Origin: Bacteroidales bacterium
Lineage (GTDB): Bacteria; Bacteroidota; Bacteroidia; Bacteroidales; JAFGHD01
Direction of reading: 5' to 3'
DNA: 40,143 nt
Assembly: GCA_016939365.1 (NCBI GenBank)
Contig: JAFGHD010000090.1
Location: forward strand, 1 to 40,143
A model generated the notes under the pieces. The model was not told the DNA's origin. It saw only the letters and a list, made by a program, of their open reading frames with translations, and searched no databases. The number at the start of each line of letters is the position of its first letter. Within the stretch, counting starts at the first letter, position 1. Position numbers and translations under genes: made by a program. Shown piece by piece: positions 33,609-40,143 of this stretch.

Positions 33609-34654
33609 AATCCCGGACATCCATTCTGGTGATCTACACCGGGGGTACGATCGGTATGGTGGTCGACAAGGAGACCGGTGTGCTCCACCCCTTTAACTTC
33701 GACAACCTCTACCGGTAGATCCCCGCCCTGGAACTCTTCGACCTTACCATAGATCATTACTGTTTCGATCCGGTGGTTGACTCGGCCAATATGGACCCGG
33801 TATTCTGGAGCGAACTGGTCAGGGTCATCGAAGAGCATTATGAGAAATATGACGGATTCGTGGTACTTCATGGATCGGACACCATGGCATACACTGCTTC
33901 CGCCCTCAGCTTCATGCTTCGTAACCTGAACAAGCCTGTCATACTGACGGGATCCCAGCTTCCGCTGGGTATGATCCGCAGCGACGGCAGAGAAAATTTC
34001 ATCACGGCCATCGAGATCGCTTCAACCATGGAAGATGACACGCCGTTGGTTCCGGAGGTCTGCATATACTTTGAAAACCAGCTGTTCCGGGGCAACCGGA
34101 CGCACAAGCACAACGCCGAACATTTCGAGGCGTTCAAGTCGGTCAATTATCCCACCCTTGCCGAGGTGGGGGTGCATATCCGCTACAACCGCAATGCCAT
34201 CCGCAAGCCCAATTTCAGAAGATTGCAGGCCAACCGGACACTGGATACCAGGATCATCATCCTGAAGATCTTTCCCGGCATCACCCGGCAGGCTGTTAAG
34301 GTAGTGCTGGATGCGCCGGGTATCCGGGCGGTGATCCTGGAGACCTTCGGCACAGGCAATGCCCCCGATGCTTCCTGGTTCATCGATTCATTGAAAGAGG
34401 CCATCGGAAAGGGAATCATCGTGCTGAACATCACCCAGTGCCGCGGGGGGAGCGTGGATATGGGCAAATATGAGACGGGTGTGCAGCTCCAGCAGATCGG
34501 CGTCATCAGTGGCTTCGACATGACCATTGAAGCAGCGGTAACAAAACTGATGTTCCTGACGGGACAATATGATTCGCAGGAAAAGGTCAGGGCCATGCTG
34601 GGCAGGTCGATCGCCGGCGAGATGACAACACCCTCTGGTGAGGGAATCCTGTGA
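33605..34654 (+). pseudogene. ansA: L-asparaginase type I, interrupted by an in-frame TAG
   Basis: The frame from ATG 33605 would encode a 349-residue cytoplasmic AnsA-type asparaginase, but codon 38 (33716-33718) is TAG. Everything else is intact: YTGGTIGM with the first catalytic Thr (Thr15), HGSDTMAYTASALSFML (the second catalytic position is Ser91, with Asp92), TGSQLPLGM, RGNRTHK and GVISGFDMTIEAAVTKL. The stop falls in the segment where relatives usually have Gln (QIPEL), so CAG to TAG is a simple explanation. Restart at GTG 33773 or ATG 33791 would lose the first catalytic motif, so both pieces should be inactive without readthrough. The start is firm because it overlaps the tatD stop. 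A sequencing error, a recent mutation or suppression are all possible. Confidence 0.85.
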
Positions 34655-34701
34655 ACACCGTCAATGTCTGCTTAACAGATACATTGATAAAAAGATGCAT
34701 T

Positions 34702-34732
34702 TTTGTTGGAGATGATTTTTTTTGTACTTTAG
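34702..34732 (+). promoter_or_regulatory. Promoter of tRNA-Ser (and perhaps exbB)
   Basis: TTTG at 34702-34705, an exact 19-base spacer, then TACTTTAG at 34725-34732, one base from TAnnTTTG. It lies about 33 bases before the tRNA. No further promoter-like box is seen between the tRNA and exbB. Confidence 0.55.
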
Positions 34733-34765
34733 CCCCCTCGAATCAACCCCAGCACGCGGGAACAG

Positions 34766-34853
34766 GGAGAGATGGCCGAGTGGACTAAGGCGCACGCCTG
34801 GAGAGCGTGTAAGCGCCAAAAGCGCTTCATGGGTTCGAATCCCATTCTCTCCG
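34766..34853 (+). tRNA. tRNA-Ser (GGA)
   Basis: An 88-base type II tRNA. The acceptor stem GGAGAGA pairs with TCTCTCC, the anticodon loop is CTGGAGA (anticodon GGA) on a CACGC/GCGTG stem, a long variable arm follows, and the T-arm is ATGGG-TTCGAAT-CCCAT. Discriminator G. CCA is not encoded, so a nucleotidyltransferase must add it. It decodes UCC and UCU. Confidence 0.95.
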
Positions 34854-34915
34854 CTGAATACCAAAATGTGAAAACTATCATTAAAAAAATAGTCACGAAT
34901 CAATCAACATCAACT

Positions 34916-35731
34916 ATGAAAAGATTCATTGCTTTTCTGACAATGGCGCTGATGCTTTCCTTTGGAATTTCCAACTTGATCATGGCACAGCAGGGAGCAG
35001 CCTCCACACAAGGCACAGATACCACTGCGGTCAAACCCCAGACTACTCCCACGACAGCCACAACCACAACAACGCAGCCTGCGGATGAACCGCAATCATT
35101 CCACCAGGTGCTCAAGGAAAAATTCATCGAAGGTAGCCCGGGATTTATGGGTATTGTGCTCCTGTGTCTCATTCTGGGTCTCGCCTTGGCCATCGAAAGG
35201 ATCATATATCTGAATCTCTCCACGACCAACACGCAGAAACTGCTTAACAAGGTTGAGACGGCTCTGGAAAATGGTGGTATTGATGCTGCCCGGGAAGTCT
35301 GCAAGAATACCCGCGGACCGGTTGCCGGTATCTTCCTCCAGGGCATCGACAGGATCAATGAAGGGCTCGAAGTGGTGGAGAAATCGGTCATCGCCTATGG
35401 CGGTGTTCTCATGGGAAGACTCGAAAAAGGCCTCTCATGGATCAACCTGTTCATCGCCCTGGCCCCGATGCTTGGATTCCTCGGTACGGTCATCGGGATG
35501 ATCATCGCATTCGACAACATCGAAGCAGCAGGCGATATCTCCCCGACCATCGTGGCAGGCGGTATCAAGGTGGCCCTGCTCACCACTGTGTTCGGCCTGA
35601 TCGTTGCCATCATCCTCCAGATATTCTATAATTACCTCGTGGCCAAGATCGACAGTCTGGTCAATGATATGGAAGACAGCTCGATCTCCTTTGTCGATAT
35701 ACTGGCCAAATATTCATCTTCAAAGAAGTAA
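34916..35731 (+). CDS. exbB: ExbB/MotA/TolQ proton channel protein
   Basis: A 271-residue inner-membrane proton channel that with ExbD powers TonB-dependent transport. An N-terminal signal-like segment ending in MAQQ is followed by a Thr/Pro/Gln-rich linker (about 25-60), then TM1 (GFMGIVLLCLILGLALAIE), a cytoplasmic domain (AREVCKNTRGPVAGIFLQGI), and TM2 and TM3 (NLFIALAPMLGFLGTVIGMI and VALLTTVFGLIVAIIL), which match the ExbB/TolQ family. The ATG at 34916 is 62 bases after the tRNA; the frame is open into the tRNA itself, but that part is not protein-like. It heads the exbB-DUF-exbD-exbD unit. Confidence 0.92.
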   Translation: MKRFIAFLTMALMLSFGISNLIMAQQGAASTQGTDTTAVKPQTTPTTATTTTTQPADEPQSFHQVLKEKFIEGSPGFMGIVLLCLILGLALAIERIIYLNLSTTNTQKLLNKVETALENGGIDAAREVCKNTRGPVAGIFLQGIDRINEGLEVVEKSVIAYGGVLMGRLEKGLSWINLFIALAPMLGFLGTVIGMIIAFDNIEAAGDISPTIVAGGIKVALLTTVFGLIVAIILQIFYNYLVAKIDSLVNDMEDSSISFVDILAKYSSSKK

Positions 35732-35735
35732 AGCA

Positions 35736-36173
35736 ATGGATAAGACCATCCTGAATATTTTCAAGATCATCTCCATCATCCTGATCATTCTGGCTGTCGT
35801 CCTGCAGGTTTTTGTGCTTGTCCAGGGTGAGGAAGACCTGATGGAGAGTTCTGTGCTTGACAATTATGCCCTTCTGAGCTATATTGCTGTGGGCCTGACC
35901 GTCTTCCTGGCGATCCTGTTCCCGATCATCTTCATGATCCGGAACCCCAAAAGCGCCCTGAAGCTGATCCTGGCCCTGGTATTCCTGGTAGTGATCGGAT
36001 TCATCTGTTATTCCGTTTCCGTCAGCAACTTCAACCTCGACACCCTTCAGAGACTGAAAACAACAATGGAGATCGAAAAAGCCGTAGGTGCATCCATATT
36101 ATTCACCTACATTATTGGCGGACTGGCTGTCCTATCGATCATCTATTCCGGAATCACAGGATTATTCAAATAA
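35736..36173 (+). CDS. Small membrane protein of ExbB-ExbD cluster
   Basis: A 145-residue integral membrane protein with about four hydrophobic segments (about 9-29, 47-71, 78-97 and 120-142). No catalytic motif is seen. It begins MDKTILNIFKIISIILIILA at the ATG 4 bases after the exbB stop and lies 11 bases before exbD, so it belongs to the unit. A gene of this kind sits between exbB and exbD in many Bacteroidota, so a structural role in the energising complex is likely, but function is not established. A longer frame reading back into exbB is rejected. Confidence 0.8.
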   Translation: MDKTILNIFKIISIILIILAVVLQVFVLVQGEEDLMESSVLDNYALLSYIAVGLTVFLAILFPIIFMIRNPKSALKLILALVFLVVIGFICYSVSVSNFNLDTLQRLKTTMEIEKAVGASILFTYIIGGLAVLSIIYSGITGLFK

Positions 36174-36184
36174 TATTCCGAGTC

Positions 36185-36757
36185 ATGGCGAAAAATGCAT
36201 CAGAAATACCTATGGCATCGATGGCGGACATCGCCTTCATGCTGCTGATATTCTTTCTGGTCGCCACTACCATGGACGTCGACTCCGGTATTACCCGGAA
36301 GCTTCCACCACCACCTCCCGACAGTCCTGAAGATATCCCGGAAATCAAGGAAAGGAACATCTTCAAGATCCTGATCAACAGCCGGGATAACCTGCTGGTG
36401 GAAGGACAGATCGGTGATATCACCATGCTGAAGGAGCAGACCAAGGAATTCATTAATAATCCCAGCAACAGGGAAGACCTTCCGGAAAAGAAACTGGAAA
36501 GCATTCCCCTGCTGGGCGATATCTGGGTTTCCAAAGGGATCATCTCCCTGAAGAACGACCGGGGCACTTCATACGACATGTATATCCAGGTGCAGAATGA
36601 ACTGGCGGCAGCCATCAATGAGCTCCGGGATGAATTGTCCATGGATAAATTCGGACTCAGGTTCTCCCTGCTGACGGAGGACCAGTCTGAAGCCATCCAG
36701 AAAGCCATCCCGGTAGCGATTTCCGAAGCCGAACCAGAAGATGTAGGAGGAAACTGA
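36185..36757 (+). CDS. ExbD/TolR family biopolymer transport protein (first copy)
   Basis: A 190-residue single-span protein of the ExbD family, partner of the proton channel. The short cytoplasmic N-terminus leads to SMADIAFMLLIFFLVATTMD, where Asp15 corresponds to the proton-pathway Asp of E. coli ExbD. The rest is periplasmic, starting with a Pro-rich linker (KLPPPPPDSPEDIPE) and a larger-than-usual domain. It is longer than the second copy. The start is ATG 36185, 11 bases after the small membrane protein. Paired ExbD genes are common in this phylum; the two may form a heteromeric complex. Confidence 0.92.
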   Translation: MAKNASEIPMASMADIAFMLLIFFLVATTMDVDSGITRKLPPPPPDSPEDIPEIKERNIFKILINSRDNLLVEGQIGDITMLKEQTKEFINNPSNREDLPEKKLESIPLLGDIWVSKGIISLKNDRGTSYDMYIQVQNELAAAINELRDELSMDKFGLRFSLLTEDQSEAIQKAIPVAISEAEPEDVGGN

Positions 36758-36758
36758 T

Positions 36759-37232
36759 ATGGCAAAATTCACCAAAAAAGTGGGAAAGGATGTTCCCAAG
36801 ATATCCACATCCTCACTGCCGGATATCATTTTCATGCTTCTGTTCTTTTTCATGGTAACCACAACCATGCGTGAGGCTACGCTCCTGGTAAGGGTCAGGG
36901 CACCCGAGGCCTCTGAAGTGCAAAAGCTGGAAAAGAAATCGCTGGTCAGCTACGTCTACATCGGACAACCCCTGAACTACCGCAAATACGGTACCGAGTC
37001 ACGTATCCAGCTCAATGATCAGTTTGCAACAGTGAAGGACATCCAGGAATTCATCCAGCTGGAACGCGAAGCCCGTGATGAAGCCGACCGCAAGCTGCTG
37101 ACCACATCCCTGAAGGTGGACCGCGAAACAAAAATGGGGGTTGTCACAGATGTCAAACAGGAGTTGAGAAAAGTTGGAGCGTTCAAAATCAACTACTCCA
37201 CCAGAAAAAAAGCGACACCCAAGAGGAAATGA
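36759..37232 (+). CDS. ExbD/TolR family biopolymer transport protein (second copy)
   Basis: A 157-residue ExbD-type protein. The membrane segment is SLPDIIFMLLFFFMVTTTMRE with the conserved Asp22, followed by a periplasmic domain including VSYVYIGQPLNYRKYGTESR and a basic tail (STRKKATPKRK). It starts one base after the first exbD stop (TGA then TATG), so they are coupled. Its TGA directly abuts the stop of the convergent CPBP gene with no bases between. No tonB follows in the window. Function with ExbB is inferred from family and context. Confidence 0.92.
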   Translation: MAKFTKKVGKDVPKISTSSLPDIIFMLLFFFMVTTTMREATLLVRVRAPEASEVQKLEKKSLVSYVYIGQPLNYRKYGTESRIQLNDQFATVKDIQEFIQLEREARDEADRKLLTTSLKVDRETKMGVVTDVKQELRKVGAFKINYSTRKKATPKRK

Positions 37233-38189
37233 TCAGAAGGCCTCTTTATCATGAACAGGGGATCGGAAACGGTTCCCTGTTTTTTTTGAATACGCTCTGG
37301 AGATCAACAGGAAAAAGAACAAAGAAAGGGTAACGGAAGCGGTCAGTATCCAGGGATCGCTGCTGCTGCCGAACGTCTCTGGATCCGAGCTTATCCAGTT
37401 CCTCCCTGCCATAAAATAAACCACCACGGTCACACCGTTGAACAGCGCATGCAATAAAACCGGGATCCACAGACTGCCAGTCCAGACCAGCAGGTAACCG
37501 AACATGATTCCAAGCAACAACCGGGGTACCAGCCCATAGAACTGGAGATGCATGACACTGAAGAGGAGCGAAGCGGAAAACACACCCCAGTGTATGTTCC
37601 TGAACAGTGCGGTGAAAAGTTTCTGGAGCACGCCCCTGAAAAGCAGTTCCTCCCCGACTCCGGCCAGGACGGAGATCATCAGCAGGTTGACGGCAAATCC
37701 CTGCCAGGTAGTATTCTTCATGAACGCGTCGGTCAACTGCCGGGCCTGTTCCTCGGTATGCTTCATCCAGCGTTCCATCCCGGCCATCGAACCCGGCAAC
37801 TGCCAGGACTCGTTCCAGACGACCAGCTGATTGATCCACGGAACGGAGAAAATGATCAGTAATACACTGAAAAAAACCAATCTGCCTTTTGGAAAGCGGT
37901 TCATATTGAGATAATCCCAGGGCTTGCCGGTGGCAAAGACAGCAAATGCGATGGATGGGATGACAAATACACCCAGCTGGTTGACAATCTGGAAGTATTT
38001 GAGAAGGGCCACCGTTTCCGGGTCACTGAAGTCATCCAGGTTGGTGGCCATCTCCATCAGACCGCCGCCGGTGAAGGGAAGCACCAGGAGCATACCGGCC
38101 AGCATGGTCGCCAGAAAGGAGGCAACCACCAGAAGGCCGAGGAATATCAGCTGCATGAATATGGGACGACCTTCCAGGTAGTAATGCAT
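37233..38189 (-). CDS. CPBP family intramembrane metalloprotease (CAAX type II)
   Basis: A 318-residue multi-spanning protein of the CPBP/Abi family, related to Rce1-type CAAX proteases. Its motifs are GVGEELLFRGVLQ (Glu180, Glu181, Arg185), a His in FSVMHLQFYG (His214), and the LLHALFN block (His247). Several hydrophobic helices span the protein, with the motifs in the C-terminal half. Function in most bacteria is unknown; peptide processing or self-immunity are suggested. The ATG at 38189 is preferred to a TTG at 38195. The last codons double as the exbD terminator of the convergent unit. Confidence 0.88.
   Translation of the reverse strand: MHYYLEGRPIFMQLIFLGLLVVASFLATMLAGMLLVLPFTGGGLMEMATNLDDFSDPETVALLKYFQIVNQLGVFVIPSIAFAVFATGKPWDYLNMNRFPKGRLVFFSVLLIIFSVPWINQLVVWNESWQLPGSMAGMERWMKHTEEQARQLTDAFMKNTTWQGFAVNLLMISVLAGVGEELLFRGVLQKLFTALFRNIHWGVFSASLLFSVMHLQFYGLVPRLLLGIMFGYLLVWTGSLWIPVLLHALFNGVTVVVYFMAGRNWISSDPETFGSSSDPWILTASVTLSLFFFLLISRAYSKKTGNRFRSPVHDKEAF
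37254..37287 (+). terminator. Rho-independent terminator of the exbB-exbD unit
   Basis: An 11-base stem (arms 37254-37264 and 37271-37281, two G-T wobbles) with a 6-base loop GGAAAC continues into a T-run to 37287. It lies 22 bases after the exbD stop but inside the CPBP gene, encoding part of that protein's C-terminal tail. Confidence 0.85.
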
Positions 38190-38199
38190 TGCCAATACC

Positions 38200-38229
38200 T
38201 TGTGAGACCTTTCAAAAGTAGTAATTTTG
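38200..38229 (+). promoter_or_regulatory. Promoter of dusB
   Basis: TTG at 38200-38202, an exact 19-base spacer and TAATTTTG at 38222-38229. Transcription would start near 38235, about 22 bases before ATG 38257. It overlaps the divergent CPBP promoter. Confidence 0.65.
38213..38220 (-). promoter_or_regulatory. Promoter -7 element of the CPBP gene
   Basis: On the minus strand this reads TACTTTTG. A TTTG at 38248-38245 is a possible -33 element, though the spacer of 24 is long. It lies one base from the dusB -7 box in the opposite orientation. Confidence 0.5.
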
Positions 38230-38256
38230 AGTCTTCATCATTGCCAAATACCATTC

Positions 38257-39231
38257 ATGCGGCTCGGAACGCTTGATCTGGGAACTCATCCGGTACTTCT
38301 GGCCCCGATGGAAGACATCACAGGGCCGGCTTTCCGTCTGATCTGCAGGGAGGCGGGCGCCGCAATGGTTTACTCGGAGTTCATCTCTTCGGAAGGGCTG
38401 ATTCGCAATGCCATGAAGAGCACGGTCAAGCTGAGGTTCTCGGAAGCGGAGCGGCCCATGGCCCTGCAGCTTTTCGGTGCTGATGAAAAGGTGATGGTCG
38501 AAGCAGCCCGGATGGCGATGGAGGAGCAGCCCGATGTGATCGACATCAACTGGGGCTGCCCGGTCAGAAAGGTGGTCAGTAAAGATGCAGGCGCCGCCAT
38601 GCTTAAGGATGTGCCCCGGATGATACGGATCACATCCGCAGTGGTCAGAGTGGTCAACCGACCGGTAACGGTGAAGACCCGGCTGGGATGGGATGAGAAG
38701 AGCAAGAACATCGTCGAAGTGGCGGAGAGACTACAAAATACCGGCATCAGCGCCATCACCATCCATGCAAGGACCAGGCAGCAGCTCTATGGCGGCAAGG
38801 CCGACTGGACACTCATCGGCGAGGTCATGAACAACCCCCGGATGAACATCCCTGTGATCGGCAACGGAGATATCGACAACCCTGTCCAAGCCAGGGAAGC
38901 GTTCGACAGGTTCGGAGTGGCCGGAATCATGATCGGACGCGCTGCCACGGGACGGCCCTGGCTGTTCAAGCAGATCCGGCACCTTCTCGACAAGGGCGAA
39001 ACGCTTCCCGAACCGGATATGGATACCCGGACAAGCCTCTGCCGCCGGCAACTCCTGGAGTCGCTGAAATGGAAAAACGAAAAGACAGCCGTCCTGGAAA
39101 TGCGAAAGCACTATTCAGGCTATTTCAAGGGACTGCCCTTCTTCCGGGATTTCAAGTTGAAGCTGATGCAGGCCGCCACGAAGGAAGAGGTGCTGTCCCT
39201 ATTCGACCTTATCAGGGAACATTACGCCTGA
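38257..39231 (+). CDS. dusB: tRNA-dihydrouridine synthase (DusB-like)
   Basis: A 324-residue FMN enzyme that reduces uridine to dihydrouridine in tRNA D-loops. The TIM-barrel start is VLLAPMEDITGPAFRLICREAG with VYSEFIS. The catalytic Cys101 lies in INWGCPVRKVVSKDAGAAML, then VKTRLGWDE, TIHARTRQQLYGGKADW and the FMN phosphate-binding NGDI and GIMIGRAATGRPW. The C-terminal helical domain includes RKHYSGYFKG. The ATG at 38257 matches the family; a TTG at 38227 overlaps the promoter. Its 3' end overlaps the convergent HAD gene by 33 bases. Confidence 0.94.
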   Translation: MRLGTLDLGTHPVLLAPMEDITGPAFRLICREAGAAMVYSEFISSEGLIRNAMKSTVKLRFSEAERPMALQLFGADEKVMVEAARMAMEEQPDVIDINWGCPVRKVVSKDAGAAMLKDVPRMIRITSAVVRVVNRPVTVKTRLGWDEKSKNIVEVAERLQNTGISAITIHARTRQQLYGGKADWTLIGEVMNNPRMNIPVIGNGDIDNPVQAREAFDRFGVAGIMIGRAATGRPWLFKQIRHLLDKGETLPEPDMDTRTSLCRRQLLESLKWKNEKTAVLEMRKHYSGYFKGLPFFRDFKLKLMQAATKEEVLSLFDLIREHYA

Positions 39232-39879
39232 ACATTTTTCCGTAACCAAACGGTCATCAAGGAACAGATCCGCCAGATCCGTCGCCGGTTCAAGATAGAG
39301 TGATGGAATACCAAACCTGACTGCAGCCTGGACATTGATCAGGTTGTCGTCGATGAAAAGGGTTTCCGGCGCCCTGATGCCTGATTCCCTGAGCGCCAGG
39401 TGGTAGATTTCCGGTTCCGGCTTGCGCAGGCCTGCATCGAATGACCAGATGACCCGGTCGAAGAGCTGCTCCAGTGGCTTACCATATGTCCTGAGGAAGA
39501 TATCCGAATAAACATCATAATGGATCCTGTTGGTATTGCTCAGGAGGATCAGCCGGTAATGCTTCCCGATCCGTTCCAACAGGCGTATGCGATGTTCCGG
39601 ATAATCGAGGATGATCCGGTTCCAGGCATCATCGATCTGTGGGTCGGTGAGTGCAAGTTTTGATATCTGCCGGATCTCTTCCCTGAACTGTTGCGGTGTG
39701 ACCTGATCCTTTTCAAAGCGCTGGAAAAGCTCAGATTGCATGGCATGGGAGAACAGCTTTTCGAAATCCGTCATACCCAGCGCCCGGAAGGCATCCTCTG
39801 TAGCCCGGTGGCTGATGCTGATGATCACCCCTCCGAAGTCGAGGATCAGACTGGTGAAATTCCGGCTGTGGGATGTCAT
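39199..39879 (-). CDS. HAD superfamily hydrolase (subfamily IA, YihX-like)
   Basis: A 226-residue HAD phosphatase-like protein. The first motif is LDFGGVII, in which the nucleophile Asp is followed by Phe-Gly, a pattern also seen in YihX-type members. Motif II is the ILLSNTNRIH strand, the motif III Lys is in DAGLRKPEPEIYHLAL, and motif IV is TLFIDDNLINVQAA. A helical cap lies between motifs I and II. The substrate is probably a small sugar or nucleotide phosphate, but cannot be read. The ATG at 39879 follows family length; the frame stays open to 40002 but runs into the tRNA. The stop is TAG. It overlaps the end of dusB convergently. Confidence 0.87.
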   Translation of the reverse strand: MTSHSRNFTSLILDFGGVIISISHRATEDAFRALGMTDFEKLFSHAMQSELFQRFEKDQVTPQQFREEIRQISKLALTDPQIDDAWNRIILDYPEHRIRLLERIGKHYRLILLSNTNRIHYDVYSDIFLRTYGKPLEQLFDRVIWSFDAGLRKPEPEIYHLALRESGIRAPETLFIDDNLINVQAAVRFGIPSLYLEPATDLADLFLDDRLVTEKCSGVMFPDKVE

Positions 39880-39897
39880 GTTAAGGGGACTTGTGTT

Positions 39898-39928
39898 TTT
39901 GAAAATCGGATACAAAGTTGTAAATTTG
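39898..39928 (+). promoter_or_regulatory. Promoter of the CAT-anticodon tRNA
   Basis: TTTG at 39898-39901, an exact 19-base spacer, then TAAATTTG at 39921-39928. This is a full match in both elements and spacing. It lies about 66 bases before the tRNA. Confidence 0.65.
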
Positions 39929-39994
39929 CACCTCTTTTCACAAGCGGTCTGATGAAATAGTGATGAAGTAATTTGGACCGCTGCAGAAAGTCCG

Positions 39995-40068
39995 GGGCCC
40001 ATAGCTCAGTTGGTTAGAGCAACTGACTCATAATCAGTAGGTCCCAGGTTCGAGCCCTGGTGGGCCCA
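39995..40068 (+). tRNA. tRNA with CAT anticodon, probably tRNA-Ile2 (otherwise elongator tRNA-Met)
   Basis: A 74-base tRNA. The acceptor GGGCCCA pairs with TGGGCCC, the D-arm has AGCTCAGTTGGTTAGAGC, the anticodon loop CTCATAA (anticodon CAT) sits on an ACTGA/TCAGT stem, and the T-loop is TTCGAGC. Discriminator A; only CC follows, so CCA is not encoded. C4-G69 and C5-G68 pairs are those known in E. coli to help TilS recognise tRNA-Ile2, where C34 becomes lysidine. That favours Ile2 over Met, but is not proof. Confidence 0.9.
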
Positions 40069-40077
40069 CCTACACAT

Positions 40078-40119
40078 AGAAAATGCCATTGGTTTCAAGC
40101 CGATGGCATTTTCTGTTTT
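40078..40119 (+). terminator. Hairpin terminator after the tRNA
   Basis: A long stem (AGAAAATGCCAT at 40078-40089 with ATGGCATTTTCT at 40103-40114, extended inward by further pairs) is followed by GTTTT. It lies 9 bases after the tRNA 3' end. Confidence 0.7.
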
Positions 40120-40143
40120 ATGATAATCAGCAACTTAGAAAAT

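Noticed and set aside
33716-33718. TAG read as an alternative genetic code (stop to amino acid) in this organism
   Set aside because: The HK1 gene (stop at 19179-19181) and the HAD gene (39199-39201) both end naturally at TAG at family-typical lengths, so TAG works as a stop here.
34772-34915. Extension of exbB back through the tRNA-Ser gene
   Set aside because: It would translate the tRNA itself; the signal-like exbB N-terminus begins at 34916.
37233-38189. Bacteriocin or abortive-infection immunity locus around the CPBP protease
   Set aside because: No small bacteriocin-like gene, transporter or defence gene is adjacent; its neighbours are exbD and dusB.

Overview
The window looks like a chromosomal segment of a Bacteroidota (Bacteroidetes) bacterium of moderate GC. 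Several independent signs agree. Upstream regions repeatedly carry the phylum's promoter (a TTG or TTTG -33 element, a spacer often of 19 nt, then TAnnTTTG at -7), and Shine-Dalgarno sequences are mostly absent. The gene families are typical of the phylum: a DUF4270 lipoprotein, a lone GT5 (starch synthase catalytic) domain protein, GIN/DUF2807, PorT-like and OmpP1/FadL-like outer-membrane proteins, an ExbB-DUF-ExbD-ExbD cluster, GT9 proteins with a Cys-rich tail, and a short eukaryote/archaeal-like prolyl-tRNA synthetase. No transposase, integrase, prophage, CRISPR array or origin was seen, so this is mainly core genome. No gene-free stretch exceeds about 300 bases.

Layout. 1-3000: an imperfect direct repeat at the left edge, a PAS-LuxR regulator, a small NifX/NafY-like protein and RmuC. 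3254-7403: a secreted S41 protease, Fe-type superoxide dismutase, a cluster of four inverted repeats, and an exported fibre-like protein whose C-terminus resembles Hcp. 7434-14910 (minus): GT5 domain protein, DUF4270 lipoprotein and glmS, preceded by an aromatic-rich lipoprotein and an OmpP1/FadL-like porin. 15003-22973 (plus): proS, two tandem TPR-PAS histidine kinases (the second a hybrid with a receiver) and mazG. 23028-26639: PAP2 phosphatase, GT4 glycosyltransferase and a flippase, probably for surface polysaccharide. 26759-30940 (minus): yebC, then an ECF sigma factor, a putative anti-sigma factor and a GIN-domain/beta-barrel protein in one unit. 31054-34654: metallo-beta-lactamase-fold hydrolase, GT9 glycosyltransferase, tatD, and an L-asparaginase gene interrupted by an in-frame TAG. 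34766-37232: tRNA-Ser(GGA), then exbB, a small membrane protein, exbD and exbD, ending in a strong terminator inside the next gene. 37233-40119: CPBP protease, a DusB-like synthase, a HAD hydrolase, and a CAT-anticodon tRNA with its own promoter and terminator.

The genes point to a cell that invests in envelope work: TonB-dependent energisation (ExbB/ExbD), outer-membrane barrels, surface glycans, envelope sensing (ECF sigma with anti-sigma, TPR kinases) and periplasmic proteolysis. The points most worth a second look are the Hcp-like C-terminus on a signal-peptide fibre protein, the exact 72-residue internal duplication in the putative anti-sigma factor beside a GIN ladder fused to a beta-barrel, the amber codon in the asparaginase gene, the tRNA-Ser/exbB arrangement, and several very compact divergent promoters. 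All family calls come from reading motifs; no database search was run.
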